NCBI GenBank assembly: GCA_910579505.1
Contig: CAJTTZ010000001.1
Coordinates: 1 to 64,000 of the forward strand
DNA length: 64,000 bases
DNA from: an uncultured Lachnospiraceae bacterium
Lineage (GTDB): Bacteria > Bacillota > Clostridia > Lachnospirales > Lachnospiraceae
Direction of reading: 5' to 3'
Below are positions 44,433 through 53,937 of the stretch, piece after piece. The translations under genes were made by a program, and so were the position numbers. Below the pieces are notes generated by a model that ran no database searches, had not been told where the DNA came from, and was given only the letters and a program-made list of their open reading frames with translations. How positions within the stretch are numbered: position 1 is the first letter of the stretch; the number at the start of each line of letters is the position of its first letter.

Positions 44433-44852
44433 ATGGTTTTAATCAGTACTTTGCTGCGAGAAGTGATTGTATTAATTGCATTTTGTTGTGCAGGATTATG
44501 GCTAGGCATTTTTGTGGATGCATGTTATACATATGGTTTTATAGATGGAGATCCATATGAATATTTTCGGCAAACAAGAAGAATAAAATGTCTTTTCTTT
44601 TATGCCTTGTTTTGGATAGTGGTATTAGGATATTCAGTTCTAAAGCTGCATATTAAGATTTCGCTAATTGGTTTGATAGTAATAGCAGTTTTGGTTTGGA
44701 TTGGTTTTTTCCTAGGAAAACTAGTCAATTATATTTATCGTATGGAATATGAGTTTATGGGTCAATGGTATACATCAATTATATTATATATTTTGCATAT
44801 TACTAATGTAAGTATTCTGTTTTGTATTATAACATATTTGATTGTTTATTAA
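44433..44852 (+). CDS. Four-span small membrane protein
   Basis: 139 residues with four hydrophobic segments (~8-28, ~50-67, ~74-98, ~113-137) and a conserved-looking GDPYEYF loop. The ATG follows a strong GAGGAGGTACATAT site. It is transcribed divergently from the HELLH gene with 71 bp between them. No family recognised. Confidence 0.55.
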   Translation: MVLISTLLREVIVLIAFCCAGLWLGIFVDACYTYGFIDGDPYEYFRQTRRIKCLFFYALFWIVVLGYSVLKLHIKISLIGLIVIAVLVWIGFFLGKLVNYIYRMEYEFMGQWYTSIILYILHITNVSILFCIITYLIVY

Positions 44853-45018
44853 TACTATAAGTTGATTTTGTTTCATAATACAGATTTTTGCTTTGCTTAA
44901 AATAAATATATTCTCTTTTCTTCCCGTTTTCATAATAACAAACATTCCATTCATCTATAATAAAAAAGATAATTTCAAAAAACAGATGAAAGGAGGAGAC
45001 GAAAAAGGAGAGCTATTA

Positions 45019-48000
45019 ATGAAGTGGCTTTCTTTAAACATTATGAAAGAAGAAATGAATAAAAGAAAATTTATATACATAAAAATAATGATGCTGGCAT
45101 TGGTAGGATTTGCGTTTCTGGTGAAACCAATGACGGTGAATGCAATACCTATCTCTACTGGTGGAATTCCATTTGATGACCATTCGGGTATGGAACTTCA
45201 TATAAGCGGAGAAGATGGTTTTTGTATTCAAAGAGGTTATCCCTTTAGAAGCACAGTTTCTGATATCCAAATGACAAGAACTGTAGCGGATAACATTACG
45301 ATGGCAGAGTGGATAAGACTGAACTTGACGAATTTCACTGAAGGCGTAGGGATGGAGTATTTTCGCGGCTGGGGTTTGTGGACGCTAAATGGAGATCATA
45401 CAAATGCTTCACAAGTTTCTAAAACGGGTGCTCCATCTTCTGACGTGATTCCTGAGGTATTTGATAAAGAAACGGAAGACTTTGAAGATGGATATGTTCC
45501 AGGTAAATACAATACATCTGGTTCATCTCCATTTGATCCGCTTAGTATTACAGGACACGAAGGAGCAAAAGATAAATATGCAACTACCTTAAAAACCATA
45601 AGTGAAGGCGAGGCGGGATTTAGCAGGTCGCAGACAAATGCGCTTGCTATTCTTAACTATTATATTTTCAAAGATCCTGATGCTGGCAGTTACAGCCATA
45701 GTAGCAAGTATCAGGTTGGACAGGCGCTCGCATGGGCTGTTGAATTTAATTTTATTGGTGCAACGGGAACAAGTGGACATTCAATGATGATTGTATATAA
45801 AAAAGATTCGTCAGGTAAATATGGAGCAGGTGGGGCACCGAATACTTTTTCAGGCTCTTGTGACGGATATGTAAAAGTATATATTGGTAGTCAGTATGAA
45901 GCGATGAAGTTATATCGCCAAGTAGTATGGAAAACAACGAATATGAGACAGATTCCAAGTTTTGCATATGATAGAGGCTCTCAAGCAAAAATGAATCCTA
46001 TTCACTTAAAATGGGATGCACAAGAAAACGCTTATGTGGCGACAATTGCAGACGGAAATGGAGTGCTTGATTACTTTGAATTTTCAGTGCCAGGAGTATC
46101 CTGCACAAATAATGGGGATGGTACCCTTACTTTAAAAAGCACAGGAGCGTTAAGCGGAGCTGTTACAAGCAGCCCAACGAGAAGCAAATTGTTACCAGAT
46201 GATTGCTCATTTACATTGCCAACATATTACAGATGGGATTTGGAAGGAACAAATACAGCATTTAATTACGCCGTATTGATTCCAGACCTTGTATTTTGGA
46301 GCAATTCCATGAATTCGTACAGACATTCCCATGGTTGGAATCCTCCGTGCGAATGGCAGTGTATATTTAATGGAATTGATAATAATTTTTGTAAGAATGA
46401 TAAAAACGCAGGATGGGAAGATGAACATGATGATGAAGGTAATGTTGTTGGTGGAGAATATACAAAACACGAACATAGACCAGAGTGCTATCATCATAAT
46501 CATTGCCCATATTATTTAAAAACAACAACCAGTAGGACTACTTTTAATAATAAATGTAGCGTGTTTTGGGTTTGCCAGAAAAAACATTACCTTTTAGAGC
46601 ATAAGTCAATTGCAGTTAAATATATAGACTGGCAGGATGCAATAGATTTTACAGGACCTAATATGCTTGTTGATCCCGTAAATGCTTATATTTCTGTGAT
46701 AACGGATGAACATGAATTTCCCGCAGAAACAGATACAGAGATCCTGTTGATCGCTGATCATGACGAATGGAACAACCTGACTTATACAGCACCTAATGGA
46801 AAGGTAATCAGACATGCAGACCATTTAAGAGTAGGCGAGAAATATCATTTAAAGTATATTTATTCTTACAAGGGCGCATCCAAGGGATTCAGGATTGAAT
46901 TCTCTTTACAGAATAAACCTTATTATCAGTATAATTATCTGGCAAGGATGGAAGAGCCTTACAACAATATGCCGATTTACAAACTCCGTACAGGACTTAG
47001 TGGAGACAGATTTTCCAAGAGCTCCATTAACGTGCCACATGCAAGGTTGGTACAGGATTTAACGGATATTACAATCAGAGGGTTATATACAACGCCTGAA
47101 ACAGCGTATACGTTGAATGGTGCATATACATGGGACAGTGAAGATTCGTGGAATGACAAGGTTTATCTCGATGCTTTAGTAACAGATCAGTTTGACGATA
47201 ATTATGACAATAAAGATGCAGGAAGCATCACATCAAACAATGGTTCTCCGTTAAAGACTGATTTTACGGTATCCAAGCCTTCCCACAATGAGATGCTTGT
47301 CGTATGGGAGTTTGATACAGAACCAGAGGTATTCACTTCTGCACTGGTCTATGGAACAGCCTACATTGAGGTTGGCGAGAATGACAATTATACAAAGAAT
47401 TATTTTGATGAAGCATATAATTATGCCAAAGATAAGATGACTGCAACTGCTTATACGAATTGGTTTTACAGTTTTGAGGAACACAATAACGTTGGAGGCG
47501 TTGGTTATTTCAGCTCAGAATACACAGGTCCAGGCGGACCACAATCCAACAATCCTATTCCAGCACATACTGTCTATACGCAGAATAACGAGTATAGGAC
47601 ATTTGCAGTAAAGAATAAGGTATGGCAGTCAGATGTAGATATCAAAGTCTCCAATTTCGTACAGAATACAGGAGCAGGTATCACAGAGCATATCTATCAA
47701 AATAGGGACAGAGATAACCATGATCTGAACTATAACCTGTATTATACGGTAGATGTGGTGAATCCGAAAGCGACTATTTATGAGAATAAGCAGAGATCAC
47801 ATGACGGACAGACAGAAAATGATGAGAAAACGACTCCGTATGACACCACTTCCGATGTAAACGAGTTTGATGTAAATACAATGATCTCATGGGGGTCTAC
47901 GGGCGCATCACAGACAGGTGCTTCTTACGGTAACACAATCGTTGTAGACCATATCAAGACAGGAAGGACTTATATCCAGAGGGAGATCCCTACGGTACTT

Positions 48001-49434
48001 GCTACGATGACAGCGCTTCCCAAGGAAACAATGGCAATGAAGATCTACCCTAACCATGACAGGCTGATCTATGAGGACCATTACACGGGAGCAGCGGTAT
48101 CTGGTTCTGATATAGGAAGGACAGTCAGTGTTTCTGCAAAAGACAGTTACTACCCGCCTAATGAGCAGTCCGCAAGCTCAGACGTCTTCCCAGCGATGAA
48201 TCCTAATGTGGAAGAGATGAGACCGCAGAACATCAGTAATTCCAATAATGTGCCTGACCAATATAATCAGGATGAAAATGTGTTACATCACATGGCTCCT
48301 ACAACTTCGTTTACAACTAAACTGAGTAACGGGGAAACAAAGACGATCGTGGACAGCCACACAAAGACCTATACACAGTATGATTTTGAATATAATCCTA
48401 GCAACAGGAATAACAAAGTGACATTCCCAAGCAGGAGAAGGAGCATTATGTTCTTCAAGTATTCAAAGACCAATTACAGCTACGATGGAAGGTCTGTACA
48501 GTCTGCGGTAGGACAGTTTAAGAATGCAGGGAAGACACAGACAGAAAGCTATTACATCAGTCAGGTACTCTTTAAGAGCAATTATACTTCCAAGTATAAG
48601 AAGGAACTGGAAGCACAGGGAGCAGACTACATCGAAGATAAAGATGCATACGGCAACCTTACAGATGCATGGATTGATATGGTAAACCAAAATAAGTTTG
48701 CTATCGTATCCGCAGGGCAGGGCTTTGAACTTCGTGTAACATTGAAGTATGAGAATAGCTTCCTGACTCAATACCTTGCAAGATATTTTGGACAGGATGA
48801 TGGGCAGAATGATATCCTTGGTACATCCAACAGAGTGCAGAAACGATATAATGACGTATCTGCAAACAGCAGACAGTATGCGAATATCAGTGCTTTAACT
48901 GGTAAAGACGGCAGAACTGCTCCGTTCTACACAAGTTCTGTAAGAGCTTATATCAGCAGTTACAGCATTCTTGATAGACTTGCAGTTAATCTTGTTACAG
49001 GTGCGAATGTATTCAATGACTTGTATGTATTTATGAGCGACAATCCTGATACTGTTTACAGTTATTCAGGTATTTACAATACCCCTGTTGTATTTGAGAG
49101 GGATATAAAATACAGCGCTGATTATTCTGTAACAACAATTACTTATACGATGTGTGTAAGTCACGAAAATGGTATTTCAAGCAATCTGCAGAAGATGAAG
49201 TTCTATACGAACCAGTTAGCACCTGATAAGAGGACACCTGGCATTGTGGAAGGTACTTATGATGTGGCATCACAGGGAGAGCACAGCATTACGATCTGGA
49301 CTCCTGTTGTGGCAGCGACACCGTTTGATTACCCGAATACAATACAGGACAGATACATCGGTGATGCGATAGAACTGGGCTATACGATTAAGACGACAGG
49401 TGCAGACGACAGTATTGTACATATTGTGCAGTAA
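45019..49434 (+). CDS. 1472-residue secreted surface protein with possible thioester domain
   Basis: Start MKWLSLNIMKEEMNKRK at 45019 with AAAGGAGAGCTATTA upstream; a signal peptide ends at VNA (~residue 43). Near the N-terminus FCIQRGYPF and, about 160 residues on, YQVGQALAWAVEF match the Cys and Gln motifs of Gram-positive thioester domains, which bond covalently to host surfaces. A Cys/His segment (EHRPECYHHNHCPYY, ~490) could bind metal. The last ~900 residues are beta-rich repeats. No LPxTG-type signal or membrane anchor is seen at the end. Composition shifts from AT-rich to more balanced after about 46,700, as if two sources were joined. Adhesin role is inference. Confidence 0.6.
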   Translation: MKWLSLNIMKEEMNKRKFIYIKIMMLALVGFAFLVKPMTVNAIPISTGGIPFDDHSGMELHISGEDGFCIQRGYPFRSTVSDIQMTRTVADNITMAEWIRLNLTNFTEGVGMEYFRGWGLWTLNGDHTNASQVSKTGAPSSDVIPEVFDKETEDFEDGYVPGKYNTSGSSPFDPLSITGHEGAKDKYATTLKTISEGEAGFSRSQTNALAILNYYIFKDPDAGSYSHSSKYQVGQALAWAVEFNFIGATGTSGHSMMIVYKKDSSGKYGAGGAPNTFSGSCDGYVKVYIGSQYEAMKLYRQVVWKTTNMRQIPSFAYDRGSQAKMNPIHLKWDAQENAYVATIADGNGVLDYFEFSVPGVSCTNNGDGTLTLKSTGALSGAVTSSPTRSKLLPDDCSFTLPTYYRWDLEGTNTAFNYAVLIPDLVFWSNSMNSYRHSHGWNPPCEWQCIFNGIDNNFCKNDKNAGWEDEHDDEGNVVGGEYTKHEHRPECYHHNHCPYYLKTTTSRTTFNNKCSVFWVCQKKHYLLEHKSIAVKYIDWQDAIDFTGPNMLVDPVNAYISVITDEHEFPAETDTEILLIADHDEWNNLTYTAPNGKVIRHADHLRVGEKYHLKYIYSYKGASKGFRIEFSLQNKPYYQYNYLARMEEPYNNMPIYKLRTGLSGDRFSKSSINVPHARLVQDLTDITIRGLYTTPETAYTLNGAYTWDSEDSWNDKVYLDALVTDQFDDNYDNKDAGSITSNNGSPLKTDFTVSKPSHNEMLVVWEFDTEPEVFTSALVYGTAYIEVGENDNYTKNYFDEAYNYAKDKMTATAYTNWFYSFEEHNNVGGVGYFSSEYTGPGGPQSNNPIPAHTVYTQNNEYRTFAVKNKVWQSDVDIKVSNFVQNTGAGITEHIYQNRDRDNHDLNYNLYYTVDVVNPKATIYENKQRSHDGQTENDEKTTPYDTTSDVNEFDVNTMISWGSTGASQTGASYGNTIVVDHIKTGRTYIQREIPTVLATMTALPKETMAMKIYPNHDRLIYEDHYTGAAVSGSDIGRTVSVSAKDSYYPPNEQSASSDVFPAMNPNVEEMRPQNISNSNNVPDQYNQDENVLHHMAPTTSFTTKLSNGETKTIVDSHTKTYTQYDFEYNPSNRNNKVTFPSRRRSIMFFKYSKTNYSYDGRSVQSAVGQFKNAGKTQTESYYISQVLFKSNYTSKYKKELEAQGADYIEDKDAYGNLTDAWIDMVNQNKFAIVSAGQGFELRVTLKYENSFLTQYLARYFGQDDGQNDILGTSNRVQKRYNDVSANSRQYANISALTGKDGRTAPFYTSSVRAYISSYSILDRLAVNLVTGANVFNDLYVFMSDNPDTVYSYSGIYNTPVVFERDIKYSADYSVTTITYTMCVSHENGISSNLQKMKFYTNQLAPDKRTPGIVEGTYDVASQGEHSITIWTPVVAATPFDYPNTIQDRYIGDAIELGYTIKTTGADDSIVHIVQ

Positions 49435-49441
49435 AAAGAAA

Positions 49442-49476
49442 AAAGGAACTCTTTCCGTGTGGAAGGGGTTCTTTTT
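49442..49476 (+). terminator. Terminator after the large secreted protein
   Basis: AAAGGAACTCTTTCC pairs with GGAAGGGGTTCTTTT around a GTGT loop, followed by T residues. Confidence 0.8.
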
Positions 49477-49486
49477 GTGTTGGGAA

Positions 49487-49515
49487 TTGAAGAAACTATA
49501 AAACAAATATATAAT
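49487..49515 (+). promoter_or_regulatory. Promoter of the KAP operon
   Basis: TTGAAG (49487-49492), a 17-bp spacer and TATAAT (49510-49515), 69 bp before the KAP gene. Confidence 0.6.
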
Positions 49516-49583
49516 AGAGACAAACATCTGAAAATGAGAATCAGTTATGGCTGCAGGTTATAGTTGGATGAAAGGGGAATCTT

Positions 49584-50936
49584 ATGGACAAAAGATTAGA
49601 TTTATTAGATCGTGAAGAATTTGTGGAAAATGTAATTAAAATAGTAAATCAGTTATCAGATACAAAAAGAGGGTGTTGCTTCGCCATTGAGGGAGGTTGG
49701 GGAATTGGCAAGACCTTTGTGATTGAGGAAATTGAAGAGAGATTAAAAGTGATTCAGTCTGAGGAAACAAAGAGCGACGGATATTTTGTGTTTCATTATA
49801 ATTGCTGGCAGCATGATTATTATGAAGAACCTGCGGTTGCGATTATATCTGCGATGCTGGCTTCGATCAAGGAAGATGAAGCATTTCTTAGTAAAGATAT
49901 AGATAATGCAGTGAAAGCTGGGTATAAACTTGCAAAAGAAAAAATCAAGGAAATCGCTGGTTTATACATAGAGAATAAGATTGGGATTAACTTGATTAGT
50001 TTGGCGGATGAAATAAAAGATAATAAGGATGAATTGGAAGATGCAGAAAATGAGTTTGATGAGATGTTCAATTTCAGTCAAACGATTGAAAAAGTTAGGA
50101 AAAAACTGCAGGAAATAGCAGAAGAAAGAACAATCGTTTTATTTGTGGATGAATTGGATAGATGTATTCCACAGTATGCAATAAAGGTGCTTGAGAGACT
50201 GCATCATATCTTTTATGGTTTAGATAATGTAGTAGTGATTATGGCAATAGATCGAAAGCAGTTAGAGCATTCCGTGGAAGAAATGTTTGGAGCAAGAAAA
50301 GATGAATCGTCCATAGATATAGAAAGATATTTAAAGAAGTTTATAGATTTTTCGATGGTGCTTGATAATGGAGTGATCAATGAATCTTATTGGGAAAAGT
50401 ATAAGATATATTTTGATAAATTTGAGATGGAGAATGAAGAGGATGCAGGAGAAATAACCAATATTCTATCGAAATTGTTTGAAACAGTTGATATTAGAAG
50501 ACAAGAAAAGCTAATAGAAAAAGCCAACATGGTACACTCGCTTGTGTGTAATGAAAAGCTGGATATTTCTGTTTTAGTTTTTGAAGTTATATACGAAGTA
50601 TTAAAAATATGGAAGTTTGGCAATTTAAAGTATGTAGCGGTCATTAATGATGGTCGATATATAGACATAGAGAAACGAATTGGTGATAAAATAGATATTT
50701 TGAAATCATTTGTTGAGCAGGCATATGAGAACGTAAAGTTAGAGGGAGATTATTATAGGACTATAAAGAAAGTGGAAAATAATTTATACGGGAAGATTTT
50801 TTGGTATTTTGCTAATGTATTTTATAGTCATGGAGCAGCATATAAAGATTTAGATGGATATATGGATGATAAGATAAACGAGCAGGAAGTGGCGAAGAAA
50901 TACTGCGAGTTTTGTGAGATGGTTAAGATAAGATAA
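49584..50936 (+). CDS. KAP-family P-loop NTPase
   Basis: 450 residues. Walker A GGWGIGKT at 37-44, then FHYNCWQHDYYEEP typical of the family, and Walker B VLFVDELDR at ~185-193 followed by CIPQYAIKVLERLHH. A helical insert lies between A and B; no clear transmembrane pair was seen in it. KAP NTPases are STAND-related and occur in bacteria mostly in defence or mobile contexts. The ATG follows GAAAGGGGAATCTT. It is coupled to the gene at 50969, 32 bp downstream. Confidence 0.8.
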   Translation: MDKRLDLLDREEFVENVIKIVNQLSDTKRGCCFAIEGGWGIGKTFVIEEIEERLKVIQSEETKSDGYFVFHYNCWQHDYYEEPAVAIISAMLASIKEDEAFLSKDIDNAVKAGYKLAKEKIKEIAGLYIENKIGINLISLADEIKDNKDELEDAENEFDEMFNFSQTIEKVRKKLQEIAEERTIVLFVDELDRCIPQYAIKVLERLHHIFYGLDNVVVIMAIDRKQLEHSVEEMFGARKDESSIDIERYLKKFIDFSMVLDNGVINESYWEKYKIYFDKFEMENEEDAGEITNILSKLFETVDIRRQEKLIEKANMVHSLVCNEKLDISVLVFEVIYEVLKIWKFGNLKYVAVINDGRYIDIEKRIGDKIDILKSFVEQAYENVKLEGDYYRTIKKVENNLYGKIFWYFANVFYSHGAAYKDLDGYMDDKINEQEVAKKYCEFCEMVKIR

Positions 50937-50968
50937 AGCTAAGAATTAGTTTACGGAGGAGAAAATAT

Positions 50969-51787
50969 ATGAGTCGAAGAAATATATTTGAAATTCTTAA
51001 TGAAAAGGAAAGTATTAGTTGCCAAATCAATAAAATTGAAATGCTATTATCTGACGCATATGTTGGGAGCGAGACTCCTGAGGATATTGTAGATATGGAA
51101 TGTATGCGGGAGTGGAAAGCAAGAGGTAGGTATACAAGCTGTGAAGAAATTAGGAAACGGCTTCGTATTACATATACTGATATTCAAAAGAAATTATCAG
51201 ATGAACACATATTATTTTACTTGGAATATGTATCAAACATTATTTGGCTATGTAATGAAAAATATTTGGATGGAAGCGAAGACTATAATGATGAGTATCA
51301 ATATTTACAAGAAAATGTTATAGGACTTTTAGATGATTTGGGATATGAGAAAAAGGTCTTTGCAGATGAAGAAAAAGTGATATTAGTTGAGAAAAATGCG
51401 GCAATGACAGCAGTTGCAGAGGTTGTTGATCCAAATACGGCATATGCAGTGATAGAATACAATCATCATCTCTTGAAGGGAAATATAGCGGAGAAACAGA
51501 GAATATTAAAAATTTTAGCGGATAAATTTGAACCAATGAGAGGAGAACTAAAGAAAGTAAATAAGGAATTAGAGAGCAATACAGGATATTTACTTAATAA
51601 AATGAATATCAGACATAATAACATGGAAGGAAAAAACACCATTGAATATGTTAAAAATCTTTCCGATCAAGAATTAGAAGAATGGTACGATGAGACCTAT
51701 CAAATGTTATTGCTTTGCTTTTTGGAATATGAGAACATTGAGAGAAATAAGAAAATAAATGAGCTAAAGAAAGCAATAGAAAAATAA
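50969..51787 (+). CDS. Uncharacterised partner of the KAP NTPase
   Basis: 272 residues, largely helical and charged, with a coiled coil at ~165-205 (IAEKQRILKILADKF through ELKKVNKELESN). No catalytic, membrane or signal sequence was recognised. The ATG follows TACGGAGGAGAAAATAT. It shares promoter and terminator with the KAP gene, so it is probably a subunit, regulator or effector of the same system. Confidence 0.5.
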   Translation: MSRRNIFEILNEKESISCQINKIEMLLSDAYVGSETPEDIVDMECMREWKARGRYTSCEEIRKRLRITYTDIQKKLSDEHILFYLEYVSNIIWLCNEKYLDGSEDYNDEYQYLQENVIGLLDDLGYEKKVFADEEKVILVEKNAAMTAVAEVVDPNTAYAVIEYNHHLLKGNIAEKQRILKILADKFEPMRGELKKVNKELESNTGYLLNKMNIRHNNMEGKNTIEYVKNLSDQELEEWYDETYQMLLLCFLEYENIERNKKINELKKAIEK

Positions 51788-51796
51788 GATGTATTT

Positions 51797-51834
51797 CAAA
51801 ATCCTGTATGAGAATCACCTCATATGGGATTTTT
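51797..51834 (+). terminator. Terminator of the KAP operon
   Basis: AAAATCCTGTATGAG pairs with CTCATATGGGATTTT around AATCAC. It closely resembles the terminator at 36353-36387. Confidence 0.75.
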
Positions 51835-51930
51835 CTCGCTTATGCTTATAAATACTTATATTTTTCTTCTCTTTGTATATAACGTAAAAACAGGAAAAAC
51901 CTGAAAATAGAAAGAGAGGAGAAAAAAATT

Positions 51931-53334
51931 ATGAATATAAAAAAGTGTTCATTAAAAACAATGTGTGCAGCCTTGGCATGTACAACAGTTTTAAGCAGTA
52001 TGTTGGCTGTCTATGCAACAAATACGACTGTTTATGAAACGCCAATGGATGATTCATTGGGGACAGAATCAATAGAAACTCTGTCGAATGATTCAGCGGG
52101 GGCAGGTCCAAGTGATTCAGGCTGGACTACAGAAGAAAACAGTTTTGAAGATATAAAAGTAACTTATCAACAGTCATCGAGCTATACAGTGACGATTCCG
52201 AAGACAATTACTTTGGGTACAAATAGGCAGGCAACATATTCCGTTAAGGTTGCAGGAGACATTGATACCAACCAACGTGTATATGTAGCTCCTGTGGATG
52301 GGATTGCTGATAGTGAAAATTTAGATTTTTATATGAAAGACCTGAGTGGTAAGAAAGAAGATGTTGTTGCAACGGTAACACAGAATAAAACCTATTGGAA
52401 TTCTGATGATGTAGCAAATGCTTATGAGGAAACCAATAACTCCGTCAGTGCTCCAAATTTGACTGCAGGTACTTGGGAAGGAACTTTCCAAGTGGAGATA
52501 AGATTGGAGACAGAAAAGGAGCAGGAACATGTACATAACTATGTAGGTGGAAAATGCGAATGCGGGGCAGTTGATCCTAATCATACTCACGATTATGGAG
52601 AGGATGGAACCTGTACAATCTGCGGAAAAGAGCAAGATCCTTATGAAACTGCGCCTGAGAACGAATATAGTCGATGGAATTATACATTAGATGACGAAAA
52701 TGACATTATTACACTGAATTATTATATAGGTACTTATACTGGCACAGAGGTTATCGTATATGCGAATTATGTGATTGATGGAAAAACATATAAAACACAG
52801 ATTAAGAGCAATGATGAAAATGCAACCAATAGGACACCCTATATGTTCAACAATGAATTTAATTATAACCAATACCTTGAAATTATAAAATTTAGTGATG
52901 ATATTGATATGAGCAATGTAACGAATATGAGGAGTATGTTTTATGGTTGTTCCAAACTAACCGACATTGATTTTGGAGCTAATTTTGATACAAGTAATGT
53001 AACGAATATGTCTTATATGTTTGGGTCGTGCCGTGCCCTAATAAATCTTGATTTGAGTAGTTTTGATACAAGTAATGTAACGGATATGTGTAATATGTTT
53101 AGTAATTGTTGGAAATTAGAAGATGTGGATTTAAGCAGCTTTAATACAAGTAAAGTAAAGGATATGAGTTTTATGTTTTACCAGTGCCTTGTTTTAAAAA
53201 CAATTTATGTAACAGAAGGCAAATGGTCAACAGAATTAGCAGAATCTACTCAAATAGAAGATGGTTACGGAACACATAATGGAATATACGAGATGTTCAA
53301 AAGTTGCGGCACATCATCTGTAACATACAAATAA
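51931..53334 (+). CDS. Secreted DUF285-repeat surface protein (paralogue 3)
   Basis: 467 residues. A signal peptide ends near VYA. The first domain (~55-195) is the one shared with 28393 and 30122 (SSSYTVTIPKTITLG ... AGTWEGTFQVEI). A short Cys/His segment follows (HNYVGGKCECGAVDP, TCTICGKEQDP). Residues ~320-420 are DUF285 repeats: NVTNMRSMFYGCSKL, NVTNMSYMFGSCRAL and NVTDMCNMFSNCWKL, a leucine-rich-like surface module. No sorting signal was found. The ATG follows GAGAGGAGAAAAAAATT. Surface binding is the likely role. Confidence 0.7.
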   Translation: MNIKKCSLKTMCAALACTTVLSSMLAVYATNTTVYETPMDDSLGTESIETLSNDSAGAGPSDSGWTTEENSFEDIKVTYQQSSSYTVTIPKTITLGTNRQATYSVKVAGDIDTNQRVYVAPVDGIADSENLDFYMKDLSGKKEDVVATVTQNKTYWNSDDVANAYEETNNSVSAPNLTAGTWEGTFQVEIRLETEKEQEHVHNYVGGKCECGAVDPNHTHDYGEDGTCTICGKEQDPYETAPENEYSRWNYTLDDENDIITLNYYIGTYTGTEVIVYANYVIDGKTYKTQIKSNDENATNRTPYMFNNEFNYNQYLEIIKFSDDIDMSNVTNMRSMFYGCSKLTDIDFGANFDTSNVTNMSYMFGSCRALINLDLSSFDTSNVTDMCNMFSNCWKLEDVDLSSFNTSKVKDMSFMFYQCLVLKTIYVTEGKWSTELAESTQIEDGYGTHNGIYEMFKSCGTSSVTYK

Positions 53335-53350
53335 ATACAAAATCTTAAAG

Positions 53351-53383
53351 AAGAACTTAGGTCTTTTGATCTAGGTTCTTTTT
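53351..53383 (+). terminator. Terminator after the DUF285 gene
   Basis: GAACTTAGGTC and GATCTAGGTTC form an 11-bp stem (with one G-U pair) and a TTTT loop, followed by TTTTT. Confidence 0.8.
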
Positions 53384-53613
53384 GCATGCAGAAACAAAAA
53401 ACACGAATCGTGTCCAAAAAGCGCGAAAGTAAAATGCAAAATATTGAAACAAAATTTTTACCATGTAAACTGGAAAGTGTAGGCAGAAGTATTCTATCTT
53501 GGCATTGCCATTGATACAGAGATGGCAATGTGCAGCCTTAGAAAGATATTACGCAGGAGGAAGTCTCTATTTTCTGTATTAGAGCAAATTTTCTGATAGG
53601 AGGATTTGCATTT

Positions 53614-53829
53614 ATGGTTATAGGAAAAGACATTCCTTTGCCTTGGTGGGAGAAATACACGCTCACAATCGAAGAGGCATCCCTGTATTTCGGCATCGGG
53701 GAGAAGACCCTTAGGCGGTTCATAAAGGAACATCAGAATGAGGACTTCATCATTTATAACGGGACAAAGGTTCAGATCAAGAGGAAAGTATTTGAAAAGT
53801 TCATTGATGAAAAGCTGACGGTCATGTAG
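53614..53829 (+). CDS. xis: Excisionase (Tn916 Xis family)
   Basis: 71 residues with the usual build: LPWWEKYTLTIEEASLYFGIG (winged-helix HTH) and KTLRRFIKEH, then NEDFIIYNGTKVQIKRKVFEKFI (wing and last helix). Tn916-type Xis binds element ends and directs Int toward excision. The ATG follows ATAGGAGGATTTGCATTT. It lies 108 bp before int, with two hairpins between. Confidence 0.85.
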   Translation: MVIGKDIPLPWWEKYTLTIEEASLYFGIGEKTLRRFIKEHQNEDFIIYNGTKVQIKRKVFEKFIDEKLTVM

Positions 53830-53832
53830 TTC

Positions 53833-53911
53833 GGTCTGAGGGGTGAAGACGGACTTAGACCTAGATTATGAGTCCCGTTCATGGTAAAATAGATATACCA
53901 TATCGGGGCTC
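53833..53911 (+). promoter_or_regulatory. Two hairpins between xis and int
   Basis: GGTCTGAG (53833-53840) pairs with CTTAGACC (53854-53861). GAGTCCCG (53870-53877) with CGGGGCTC (53904-53911) encloses ATGGTA/TACCAT (53881-53886, 53896-53901) and is followed by TTTT. The second is terminator-like and would limit int expression from the xis transcript. Confidence 0.6.
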
Positions 53912-53937
53912 TTTTCAATTAAGAAAGGAGTGACATT

